64,000 nt of DNA from Lineus longissimus. Its lineage: Eukaryota > Nemertea > Pilidiophora > Heteronemertea > Lineidae. How positions within the stretch are numbered: position 1 is the first letter of the stretch; every line of letters begins with the position of its first letter. The stretch is taken from NCBI RefSeq assembly GCF_910592395.1, contig NC_088318.1, positions 8,496,349 through 8,560,348 on the forward strand, in the 5' to 3' direction. Below the pieces are notes generated by a model. The model saw only the letters and a program-made list of their open reading frames with translations, was not told where the DNA came from and did not search any database. Positions 20,891 to 31,978 of the stretch are shown one piece after another. A program made the translations under genes and the position numbers.

Positions 20891-22336
20891 CGTCGTATCC
20901 TAGTTCAAAAACAGTGGCACGTTTTTTAACCGCTAGGCCTATGAACTTAAAACTTTGTACACATGACCCCCTAGGTCAGATGACCCGTGACACTAAATTT
21001 CTGTCTGATCTGATTCTCTACTTGGCCACCAGGGGGCCAAATGTGGATATCTAAAAAGTGTGATATCTCGCTTATTAGTGACTTGTTTTCGATAAAACTT
21101 TTGTGGTAGGTACTCATAGCAAGGATACATCATATATCTTACGGGTTTTTAATTTGATCTACTTTTCAAGGTCGCAGAGGTCAAATGGCGTGAATTGGCC
21201 GTTTGAGTGTAACTACGGCACGTTTCTCAACCACCAAAGCTACAAGCTTGAAACTTGGTACAACCCCCTATATCAGATAACCTCTGGTGCTGAATTTCAG
21301 CCTGATCTGATTCTTGACTTTGCCACCAGGGGGCCAAAACTGAAAAAGTAAGAAGTGCAATAGCCTGTTTATTAGCAAATTGTTTTTGATGAAATTTTTA
21401 TGGCAGGGACCCCTAGCAAGGTTACCTCAGATGTTGCACGATTTTTCGGAATTGACCTACTTTTTAAGGTCGCAGAGGTCAAATGGCGTAAATTTGCCGT
21501 TTGAGTGTAACTATGGCACGTTTCTCAACCGCAACAGTAATGAACTTGAAACTTTGAACAAATGACCCCCTAGGTCAGTTGACCTTTTACACTGAATTTT
21601 GGTTCGGTCTGATTATTGACTTGGCCACCAGGGGGCCCAAACTCAAAACTCAAAAAGTGTGATTTCTCGCTTATTACTGATTTGTTTTTGATAAAAGTTT
21701 CATGGTAGGTACTCCTAGCAAGGATACATCACATATCTTACAGGTTTTTGATTTGACCCACCTTTCAAGTTCACAGAGGTCAAAGTTGAAAACTTTACCG
21801 TTCTTGGTACATTTTGTCGTTGTTCAATGTAAAGAGTTTTAATTTTGTGTAATGATGCATCTAAGAAGCCACTATTTGTATGCCAAGTTTCAGCCAGATC
21901 GGAATTCAAATATGGCCGAAATTGCATGTTTTGTGGGTTTTTCCTCGTATTGTGGCAATCCAAAGGTCGTGAGTTCAAACCCCGGTCAAGGACAGCCAAA
22001 AATATTTGTATTTTTCATCTTTTCCTTTTTTCTTTTCTGAGTTCTATCTTACATTTTCTTCATTTTTTGATTTATTTGGTGCCATAGATTTAATTAGGCG
22101 GCCATCTTGGAAATCGTTTTTTGCCGATTGCTGTAGTGAGTGATGAGTGATGAAATTGTTATGGTCAGGTGGATGTGTCTACATCACATATCACCCTGGT
22201 TTGTTATTTGACCTACCTGTCGGGGTCACTGAGATCAAAGTTAAAAATATATTCACCATTGTCATACTGTAGCACTTTCTGTAACTGTCTACTAAAAATA
22301 CTTACGGTGAGCACAATGGCCCCTGGCCGTTTCATT
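20566..22336 (+). repeat. ~300-bp repeat array, second block, family A right end
   Basis: Units again carry CTTGGCCACCAGGGGGCC at 21022, TTTGCCACCAGGGGGCC at 21323 and CTTGGCCACCAGGGGGCC at 21623 (periods 301 and 300). A degraded family A left end with a CGTCGTC microsatellite is embedded at about 20806-20897. The block closes with GGTGAGCACAATGGCCCCTG then GCCGTTTCATTTG at 22306-22336, the family A right end. Confidence 0.8.
21955..22005 (+). repeat. tRNA-like half, possible SINE fragment
   Basis: GGTCGTGAGTTCAAACCCC resembles a pol III B box with tRNA T-arm pairing (CCGGTC follows). No good A box or acceptor stem is visible upstream, so this is at most a truncated tRNA-derived SINE. Confidence 0.3.
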
Positions 22337-24797
22337 TGGTAATTGATGCACCATATAGATGTTTGACGGACGTCCGCATTTCATGTATGTAGTGTGCCAA
22401 GGTTTATCGTTATTCCGATTGATTTAGACGTTCCACATACGACCATATTGCTCACAGGTAATTCTAAAATACAGTTAGAGTAAAAATTGTCATATGTCAG
22501 CACTTGGACCACATTTTGCGAGGATGACTGAAACTCTGTATTTCTTAGTGTGTCACATGATCTCAGGCGCCAAATTCAAAAAGGGAAAAAAAGATAGCCT
22601 GGGTGGTTCTAGCACCTGTGATTTTCGGCATATGCATGATATAGTACTAGATTTGAGGTTGAGGGGTGAAAGGATGTCCCGTAGATGGTCTCGAGGGAGG
22701 TTCCCTGAGGGTTTGGAGGTGTGGTCTGGGGGTGGTCGGGTTGGTCAGGGGTCGGAACTGGACTGTGATTGTAATCATGCTGTTTTACTTTCAGTGCCTA
22801 CTGCATCAAGCAGCACTAGCTAAAGGCCAAATATGTATGGTTCATGGGGTATATTTACAATATGTTTGCCATACTAGTATAAAAACTTTTTAAAGATTAA
22901 ATTTCCTTAAAAAGCCTCGACACAGGGGTTATTTAAGCGGCTGGCACCGAAAGGGTTAACCCTGATGAATTCCTAACCACCAAGTATCTATACGGTGAGC
23001 ACAACGGCCCCTGGCCGTTTCATTATTGAGATGAAAGTAATCATTTAAAATTCATTTGTAGTTCATGTAGAAAACCTGAAATAAATCAACATACCTAGAT
23101 CAGTCACAGCCTTGCATTACATTATTCTCCATATCGATGTCTTTGTTTCACAAGATGGTAGGAATTGAAGATAATCTATCATGAAGCCGTGTACATGGCC
23201 GGGGAGGATGAGGCATACTGCTCAGCAAAGTTGATGAGAAATATGATGATTCGCTGAGTATCTTCATTCGTGAGGGCATGACGATTCAATTTTTCGACCA
23301 CCCGCTTTCTTTTCTCTGTGGCACATCCCTTTTGACTTGTAACTTGCACTACGAGCTGGGAGCTTGTTCTGGCTATGCTGGAAAATAAATGAAAGCCCTA
23401 TTTATTAATCTGACTTATAACTGACATCATCTTCAAGATAAGTATGTGTCATGATGCCAATCCACTTGTTCTTTTATGAGACAGAAATTTTATGATAGCT
23501 TGGGAATTTGGCATTCATTTGATACTATTCTATCGTCAATTTCCTGACCCTGTTGACAGAGAACATTAGCATTTGATATAGCTACAATTCAGTTATGTTG
23601 GGTCGTCGCTAACGCAGTGCAGACCCTTATTGTCAGTTTTTCCGTGGATATGTCTGTGGTAGCATATGCCTAGCAACCATCCCTAGCAACGGCCATCTTT
23701 ACTTAGAAAAAACATTTTTAATCATTTTTTTCGAAATTCGCTTGCTACGAATTGTGCAGAATACATCAAGCCTCTTTGTCACCAATTTTCAGCTAAATCG
23801 GAGTAAAAGTGTAGGCGGTGAATCGATTTGTTTCAGCTCAACGGCTTCGGCCGATCGAGAATGCTATGCAAAACACCATTCTGTATATGTGACCACGCAC
23901 ACGAAAACATGCCCAATTAAATCGCTTATTGCACCCAACAAAACAAAAGACAATCAAATATCTCCCGCGTATCACCTAACTAAGACTCTTATTAGATACA
24001 TACTTCTGTATCGCTCCGTGTCGTTGTGTTATTATTTCATAATCACCGATGGAAGTTGGGAATTTTCGCTAAATGTCAGCGTGCGATCGCCATTTCCTGA
24101 CGTGTTTACAACTTGTCAAAGGCGGAGCGTAACTCAAAAATTAGCATCCCGAGTATGTATATTCAAGCTGACGGCGCCGCCTTATTCTTTCTGCAATTGA
24201 TTGTAAATCAGCAGGCGTGACCTATACATGTTCCAGACTCCATGTCACATGGTTAGCCTGTCTACTGTGCCCAATTTGCACGCCAAAGAAATCACAACAA
24301 ATTCAAATCTCAGGCTGCTTGTTGATTGGCTGCAGACTGAGTGAAGAGGCAATATCCAAATCACCTGCCGCGAAGTGTGTAGCCCTTCGCAAAATAATGC
24401 AGACAAACATTATCAAAAAAGGGTATTAATTGACCAAATATGACGGATCTTTTTAATGGAATCTCAATTTATAAACATTTTGAAATTTTCTATCGAGAGA
24501 AAATGCGATATTTTTGCTGGATAAAGTATTACAATTTTCGTGTAATAGTGAATAAACATTGGGGCCAGGGTAATCATTGGAGCATAGTAAAATGTGGAAT
24601 GATTAGCCTGGCACGGCGAGGGTGTGCTGTGTCCAGGAAATGGCGGTAAATGGGTTGTTCTCGGGCCGGGTTTCTCTAGCGGACTGATATCCGAGTTTGT
24701 CACAATAAGCGATGATATAGGTCTGTATGTTCACTAGAAAAAGATGCGTGTCAAAGTGTCGAAATATGTAATGAATTATTTCGAGATGGTTTATACG
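22337..24797. other. No recognised gene; solo family A end at 22994-23027
   Basis: A family A right end (GGTGAGCACAACGGCCCCTG then GCCGTTTCATTATT) lies at 22994-23027 without a matching left end nearby. Open frames (22494-22823, 23742-24200) have no recognisable motif and poor composition. CTAGCAACcatcCCTAGCAAC-type sequence near 23670 resembles that upstream of the THAP gene at 690-726. Confidence 0.45.
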
Positions 24798-25470
24798 TTT
24801 TTAGCTCACCTGTCAGGTGAGCTTATACGATACCGCGGCGTCTGGCGTCTGTCGTCATCCGTCGTCGTCGTCGTCGTCCGTCGTTAACCTTTGAGAAAAT
24901 CGTGGCACGTTTCTTAACCGCTTGACCCAGAAAGTTCATACTTGGTGTGTGGGTACCCCTAGGCAAGACCTTCCTTCAGAATGAAAATCAGTGCAATTTG
25001 ACTTCTGGTCTGCCATATAGGGGGCGCTCTTTGAAAACCTATTTTTGTCATTTTGAAGCTTATGGTTAAAGCTAGAGCGATGTGGTGGTTGTATCTAATA
25101 AAGGTACATCACATATCACACAGGTTTTTGATTTGACCTTCATTTCAAGGTCACATAGGTCGAACTCTAAAATTTCTTTGATCATGGCACGTTTTTTTGC
25201 TATTGGTCATAGACTCTCTAACTTTGATATGTATACACCTATTGGGCATCTCTACATGTTGACACAGATTTAGGTCAGTGTGACCTACTATTCAGGAATA
25301 AGTAGGTCAAGGTTAAAAAAGCCCATTTTCTTTATTCCAGCAGATTGAAGTTTGAAATGAAGTTTTAGAGGTCAGCCTGATATAGAGGTTTCGATATTAA
25401 ATAGATTAATTTCGTTTCATATCACTAGGTGGCGGTATTGTGCAAAAATGTCAGTTGGCACATTGCCAGC
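24798..25470 (+). repeat. Helentron-like left end and interior
   Basis: TTTTTAGCTCACCTGTCAGG then TGAGCTTATACGATACCGCGG is a full family A left end, followed by the CGTCGTC microsatellite and GGCACGTTTCTTAACCGCT. Towards 25.32-25.46 kb the sequence turns into family B interior (TTTATTCCAGCAGATTGAAG, then CACTAGGTGGCGGTATTGTG). So this copy is a mosaic of A and B. The next downstream family A right end is at 36235-36266; whether they belong together is unclear. Confidence 0.6.
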
Positions 25471-25887
25471 AGTTTTGAATTTCGCGGTTCGAGGCAATCC
25501 GTCGGGGTATCCCAGATGCGCAGTGTTTTACTGCGCCACTAGATCTGCATACTACAAGTATGGAAGACAGCCATTTTATGAATTTGAAGCGAGACGAAGA
25601 AGGAATTAAATCACCTTGAATCAATGCTAAAACTTAATCATCCGCTCTTCGGATAAGGTCGTATGTGTTGATTACATTCTTGTGATTGGTTTGAGATTAT
25701 TAGTTTGTCCTCATTGCCGGTTGTTTTAGAAAATTTTGACTGTGATTGGAAGGTAAAATGAGAAACTTGTCACACTGTTCTTCGGCTTGGAATGGGGATA
25801 GTCAATGCAGAGCCAGTTGGGACAAGCTGCCTTGCGAATCGGGGTGGCGTAATAATACTGTGAAAGAACAATAAAATGATGAATTGT

Positions 25888-26150
25888 AGCAGTGTGTGTC
25901 AGAAATTATGTGATTTCCATTGCATTTGACGATCCCAAAGTTTCGAGAGTATGGCAAAATGGCTGCTGCCGTCATTGGAGATTAGCGTCAAGCCGGAACC
26001 TTTCGTTACAATGTGGGCTTTTAAACACAAGTTAATGGTTTATAATCACCCAGACGCTACTCATTAGGTAAACCTCTACTAAAAACACTTGCTTTAATTT
26101 TTGTAAACATGTCACGAGTGCTTAAAAAGAACCATTTTTGTGATCGTTTT
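25888..26150 (+). repeat. Direct repeat copy 1 (~260 bp)
   Basis: It starts AGCAGTGTGTGTCAGAAATT and runs to AACCATTTTTGTGATC. It is closely similar to 27240-27505, offset about 1351 bp. Markers include ATTTGACGATCCC, ATGGCAAAATGGC, GTCAAGCC and GAACCTTTCGTTACA. Confidence 0.85.
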
Positions 26151-26389
26151 TCGTCGCTGTAGAAATGTTCACAGTCAGAGTCAGTCAGTGTGTCAACACA
26201 ACAACGGTGTTAGTTTACACATGAATCCATGATACACGGAGACACGAATGTAAACATTTGCCTGTTGGGTCGGAAGGAGTTCACCGTTACCGATCACTGG
26301 CCCAAGAAAGGTCATCTGAGCTGGTTGACTAAAGTAGATGATGATAATGATGAAAGTGTAGCACAGTCATCAGTGCTTTTATAGTTAGG

Positions 26390-26922
26390 CCTATAGTCGG
26401 ATTCATAAGTAAATGTCACTGACACTGCCCATTTGGGTCGCTGTGCAAAAACTATTGGGCCGATTTCTTCAAAGTTTGGTTTTTCTTGAATCTAATTTCG
26501 GGACCCAACACAATTTCCAGGTTGGAGATTTGCAAATTATAAAGAAAAAAATTGTCAACTTTGGAGCCCTTTGGCCATTTTGGGGGAATCTGGAGGGCCC
26601 GATTGTTTTTGATGGATAGTTCTAAATGAAACTTGGCAGCTTTAAAGATACACACGAAAAAAAATTAACCTGAACATTTCTGCAAAATGCATCCGGAAAT
26701 AAGCAGTACGGAGGAGAAAATGTCAAAATCAATACACTACGTCAATGTACACCAATACATACAAAAAAAATTATTTCGTAACCATGGTTACTGAAATATG
26801 AAAATCCTCTTGGGTCCCGAAATTAGATTCAAGAAAAACCAAACTTTGAAGAAATCGGCCCAGTAGTTTTTGCGCAGCGGCCCAAAAGGGCAGTGACATT
26901 TACTTATGAATCCGACTATAGG
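26390..26922. mobile_element. MITE with ~110-bp inverted termini
   Basis: CCTATAGTCGGATTCATAAG opens the element and its reverse complement closes it. The inverted arms extend about 110 bp on each side (shared GTAAATGTCACTG, GGGCCGATTTCTTCAAAG, TTGAATCTAATTTCGGGACC). The centre has no coding capacity. The outermost TA is compatible with a TA target duplication as in Tc1/mariner-like MITEs, but the palindromic edge makes the exact boundary ambiguous. Confidence 0.8.
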
Positions 26923-27239
26923 GCTGTCTTGTAACTATGTTTTTTCATATGTTATACTATAGCCTACTCTATATCAGTATAACAGTGATGGCATGCATGC
27001 ATGGTCGGGACATGATGGCTGACTGCTGGATTTCAACATTATCAGTGACCACATGACAATCAGAGAGCACCTGGGGAGAAGGGCTGAGCTACACTCAATT
27101 CAGAATCAAACAAAAACCTTGCATCTCCCATCCAACTTCAGAGCTCCAGTCGATTCTCGTATTCACTCTTTGTCAATGAAATGCTTATCTTAATTTTGCC
27201 TGAGATGTCTTTATAATACCTCCATGGATGAAGAAAACA

Positions 27240-27505
27240 GTAGCAGTGTGTGTCAGAAATTATATGATGTCCATTCTATTTGACGATCCCGAAGTTTCGA
27301 CGTTATGGCAAAATGGCGGATGCCGTCATTGGATTGAGATTAGAGTCAAGCCAGAACCTTTTGTTACACTATGCGCTTTTAAACTCATTTTGATGGGTTA
27401 TAATGACGTAGACACTACTCATCGGGTAAACATTCACTAAAAATAGTTGCTTTAACTTTTGTAAATGTGTCGCGAGTGCTGAAACAACCATTTTTGTCAG
27501 TGATT
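27240..27505 (+). repeat. Direct repeat copy 2 (~260 bp)
   Basis: Second copy of the 25888-26150 repeat (AGCAGTGTGTGTCAGAAATT, ATTTGACGATCCC, ATGGCAAAATGGCGGATGCC, TCGCGAGTGCTGAAACAACC). The MITE lies between the two copies. Confidence 0.85.
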
Positions 27506-30313
27506 TCCATGCTCCGTTCACCCGCTGTATAAATGTACAGAACTAACGTTGTAGCAAATGCATGCGGGAGACACATCCACTGACATGACTGAGTGTGTAG
27601 TACGTGAATCCAAAGTCCAAAAGTAAATAAGTTAACACACGATGTCAACTGGTAATATGATAATATGATTGCTAACGGTGATCCATGCTATTTGAATGTA
27701 ATATTCATACGTAAACTCGTGATTGTAAGCAAATTAGGCCCCACAACCCAATTTTCACTTCGAGTACATGGAGTAGGCCTATGCACATGCATGCCATGTA
27801 TGCCATTACAGGGGCCTACATGCATGGCCTTTTTCGCTATCTGCTAATAGTAGGTATAGGCAAGCAAATTTTCAAATTGAATAAAAACACATGATTTTGG
27901 TATCAAATATTTTCTTTTGCCAAGATAAAAACACCCTGAAAATTTCAACTGATTATCTCAAGTAGTTTCTGAAATATGGCCGGTTACAGGATTTTGGGTA
28001 CCCCCCCTCCTCGGAAACAGCAAAAAAGTGGTTTTTGACCCCCCATATATCAAAAACTAAGCTTTCTACACCACTGAATCTTCTTTAACATGGCGTACCT
28101 ACTGCCTAGTATGGATAAATGCAAGAAAACGCCTGTGACTTAACTAATTTTGAAATTATTGACCTTTTTAGAACGCAATTTACTTAGCCTCGGCCATTGC
28201 TGCCGAAGACCAACTTTGCTCTGGAGCCATTTAGAACCCCCCATAGAATAACTTCTAGGTGTGTTACAGGCTTTTCCTTCCATATATCAACTGACATTGG
28301 CCCCCACAGTAGCCCCATTTTTTTTGACAGCCTAGAAAAGGCCCTAAAGAAAGATATTGGACCCAAAAATGGTCCCCAGCCACTATTTTGCACCGCGGGA
28401 GCAAAACGCCGAAAAATGACAAAAAATGAAAATTTTTAATTTTCATTCAAATAGGCTGAAAATTTCTATCTTAAGGTAAAATGGGCTGCTGAATCCACTG
28501 GAGTAGTCCATTTTGCCCTATCTAGACTAGGAAAGGAGTTATTAACAATTTCATCTTCAAAATATCACTTTTGGGGGGCCCCCCCCCCCCCCCCCCAAAA
28601 TAACACTTTAGCCCATGACCACTGACAGACATCAAATTCAGCAGAGGTATTGCTAAACCAAATACAGTAGAAGAAATCTTCGGCGGCACCCAGGTAATTA
28701 AGGAGAAAAAATACGGCTCCAGAAGTCTACTAGTACTAGGGGTCTGGACAAGTGCGTTGTAATGTAATGGCCAAAATATTGGTAACAATAGGCCATCACT
28801 TTGTGTATATGAGAACTGAAATAAATTATTTCAAAATCCATGCTGTCTTTATTGTATTCAATTAAGAAATCCATCTCAGAAACACTACTAAAATCACTTC
28901 AAAGCATGAAAAGAAATCCATCAACAAAGCCACGTGCTAATGTTTACATGTCTGTGAGCCTTTCCACCTATCAGGCAAGTTTATTTCGTCACGTGACCAA
29001 ACTCAAAACGTAACCAGAGAAGTATGTCACCGGTCGCAAACGAACACTGCTGTTTAAAGAGGTTGTCTAAAGTCATCCTAGCGATATATAACTCCGAATC
29101 CTTGCTGTGTTGAATACTTATTCATATATCTAGCAGACTATGTTTCCAGAATGCTTGAATTTGGCCGTGAAAAAATTGAAACCAGCGATTAGCGATCTCC
29201 CGGTTCACTCGACGCCATTTTGACCACAGTCTCGCAGTGTACCCCAGTTTCAATGGTCCGGCGCTACCTTGGAATCAAAGGCGCCGGGAATAACTGAATA
29301 AATACCAAATCTAGGGATCATAATGAACATTTTGATACCTAGTTCTCCTTTATTATTTTAATGGGGTCTATGCTTATTTTGCTGTTGAATTTCGAGTTTT
29401 TATAAAATATTTAATTTTTCAACTTTCTTCATATCCAACCCCCGGACAATGTGGTATGTGGTGAAAGCTCGTCGGACATGCTAGAATATGGTAGCCAATA
29501 CATTTTATATAGAGATATTCCAAGCCAGCGCTTTACGAAATTTTAGAATCAGTGCCAAACCGGCGTCAAATCTGATGCGGATTTAGGCCTGCAGAAGGCC
29601 TATCCGGCTGAAACGGGTCATTTTCAAATGGCTTTTTTTGCCGTTTCACATGGAATAAATATATAAATGGGGTATCAATGAACAAGAGAAAGAAAAGACG
29701 ATTGCACAGGTATGATTTATTTCACAATTGAGAAAATATTTATTCAGTGACGATCATGGAAAGATGACCATTGTTTCTACTAATTAGTGCAGATTCACAC
29801 TTTCCTCAGCTTTGTCTTGGCGGCTGCCTATACCTACTAATAGGACCAGGAGTATGTGTTGACTAAATTGATGATCTTTCTCTTCTTATAGTTATATTAG
29901 TCTTATATTTACTACCCAAGCCTTGGGCAGGGCAGGCTTTATTGTTGACGTGGCAAATTGGTGTGTCCATTGTGCCTGCTGAATGAAAAAAACATTCAGG
30001 GAGTGTCTTGACACTAATGACAGCTGTAAGTGTTGGACCCGATATTGTCATAACGTCTCGATGATGTCATGGTGTCCTGACCTATACTTAATCCTTAATC
30101 CCTCTTACTCATAGAATATATATTGTAGATTGGCATTTTGTGTTTTGCACTTTACCTTTTGCAGCTCATGATAAGCCGAGGCTGATATTTCCCGAGGTAG
30201 ACCTAACTTAGTTGTGATGTTTTGAGTGACACTTGACAGTCATGACAGTGCATCCTGTGTGCTAAAGCATACAAAATGATGTCAAAACATGGTACCACTA
30301 CAAGAATGAGAAC
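27506..30313. other. No recognised gene; G/C homopolymer at 28573-28597
   Basis: The stretch is open AT-rich DNA with short frames only. At 28573-28597 there is a GGGGGG run followed by a long C run, likely polymorphic and prone to assembly error. I see no RNA gene or transposon boundary. Confidence 0.45.
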
Positions 30314-30318
30314 CCAAC

Positions 30319-30532
30319 TGAAGACTCGGATACTCGGATGTTCAATATATAGTTTTATTTGAAACCTGAAACATATGGACTACATTTAGCACCGGACAGT
30401 AAATTAGACATGAATTACAAACAGTGACATACAAAAGTGAAAAAGAATAATTTTTGGTATTTTAAGAATATATGTAAAGAAGGAACCTACAAGACAGTAA
30501 TACAACGTGGAACTAAATGAAATGCATAAAAA
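30319..30532 (-). repeat. Truncated 3' LTR of BEL/Pao element
   Basis: Nearly identical to 34814-35028 (GAAGACTCGGATACTCGG to AACTAAATGAAATGCATAAA). On its inner side it joins integrase-region coding sequence directly, which marks the deletion junction at about 30533. Confidence 0.9.
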
Positions 30533-31978
30533 CAAACCTGTGTGCCCGATGAACGATGAGGCGCGATAACCAATGTCCCTGTGGTAGAAGTGCTGGATGT
30601 TGCATCTCGAAACTAACAGTGGCTTTGTCTACTCGGCCGCCGACCCGTATGATTCCATCTTCGTCCATGTACGGAGAGAGAGTAGCCAGGCCTTGTTTAC
30701 CTAACATGGGATGCAGTGCAGATTGGGCATGAGTTAAGAGTTTCTTCTCAGCAGTGTTGAGTTCACTGACAGACAGTGGCCCTGAATGTTTTTGACGCTT
30801 GTTACCCCATTTTGCACAGAAGTTGTGTACAAATCGTATGAGTGTCGCAGTAACACGAGTAGCACGCATCAGTGATGAGAATTTTTCCATTTGTGCCAAT
30901 ATGGGCGCTTCTACGGAGAAAGTTGCCACTGTACAGCTCATCTTAAGTTCACTTTCGCTTCCCCTTTGGTCTCGATGTCCTGTTGTCACGTTCGTAAGAG
31001 GCCACTCGTCTTCTGGCAGCTTAAGAAATCCAGGACCGCATATCCAGCGTTCTTGCACTTCATCCACAGTTCGACCCCGGCTTACATCATCCGCGACATT
31101 AAGTTCGGAGGGACAATACCGCCAGTCCAGTGCGTTCGATTTCATCTGAATCTCGCCAACGCGATTTGACACAAATGTTTTGAAATTCCTAGGTTCCTGC
31201 TTTATCCATGAGAGAACAATCATTGAATCCGAAAAAAGAATGGTTTTCTCCAGTTGAAGTCGGGTTTCAGCTCGGATGAAGTCATTCAGCCTGCTAGCCA
31301 TCACAGCAGCTTGTAATTCCAACCGCGGAATAGTAAGTGGCTTTAGGGGGGGCCACTCGTGACTTTGCCATAACGAACCGAATCTGATAACCGTCTGTGG
31401 TTGCCCACCTGAGATATGCAACACTGCCGAACCCACTCAGAGACGCATCACAAAAGATTACAAGTACTGGACGTCCCTCGCACGCCAACGGAGTCAGACA
31501 GCGTTCAAACTTGAGCGTTTTCAGGTGTTCCAAACTTGTGAACCAATTCAACCATTTGGTTCTGACGAATTCAGGGAGTTTCTGGTCCCATTCCTTCCAC
31601 AAGTCTTGTAGACCAATTTTTGCAGTCAGGATAACGGGTGTAACGAGGCCTATAACGTCATACACTCCTGCCAACGCGCTTAGAACTATCCGTTTTGTTA
31701 GTTTGTCAGGCATGTTCCAGCATGTGCGTTCCACGGTTGCTGAGAAACATTTGGGTATCTTCATGGGTATTGATATGTTGTCCTGGTCCCTGTCCCACAA
31801 CACTCCCAAAAACTTTTCTCCCAAGTTGTTCATTCGAAATCCATTCTTTTATTTTGAAGTGTCCGCTATCGAATATTTCATCGATCTCCTCAGTACGTTT
31901 GGTTGCTGCTTGGATAGTAGGTAACGAATCGCCGATGTCATCCATGTAGCGACACCGCTTGATCGTGGCCACAGCCTC
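30513..31978 (-). pseudogene. BEL/Pao pol C-terminal part, frameshifted
   Basis: It continues the reading after the TAG at 31979. KRCRYMDDIGDS carries the reverse-transcriptase catalytic YMDD. A frameshift near 31820 moves the reading to a frame with WDQKLPEFVRTKWLNWF and VIFCDASLSGFGSVAY. A second lies at a seven-G run (minus-strand C) near 31345-31351, and leads into PLTIPRLELQAAVMASRL. RNase H then shows ILFSDSMIVLSWIKQEP and SELNVADDVSRG. The tail shows ALLPQGHWLSRLIVHRAHRF, the integrase zinc-binding region, and runs into LTR sequence. The integrase DDE core is missing. Confidence 0.85.

Noticed and set aside
20847-20897. CGTCGTC run as a CRISPR-like or regulatory array
   Set aside because: It is a simple microsatellite that recurs at the same place in family A elements.
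21955-22005. Possible tRNA gene
   Set aside because: Only a T-arm/B-box-like segment is present. The A box, anticodon arm and acceptor stem cannot be drawn, so it is listed only as a weak SINE fragment.
22494-22893. Two overlapping plus-strand frames (109 and 75 codons)
   Set aside because: Composition is not protein-like, no motif is seen, and no splice or promoter context supports them.
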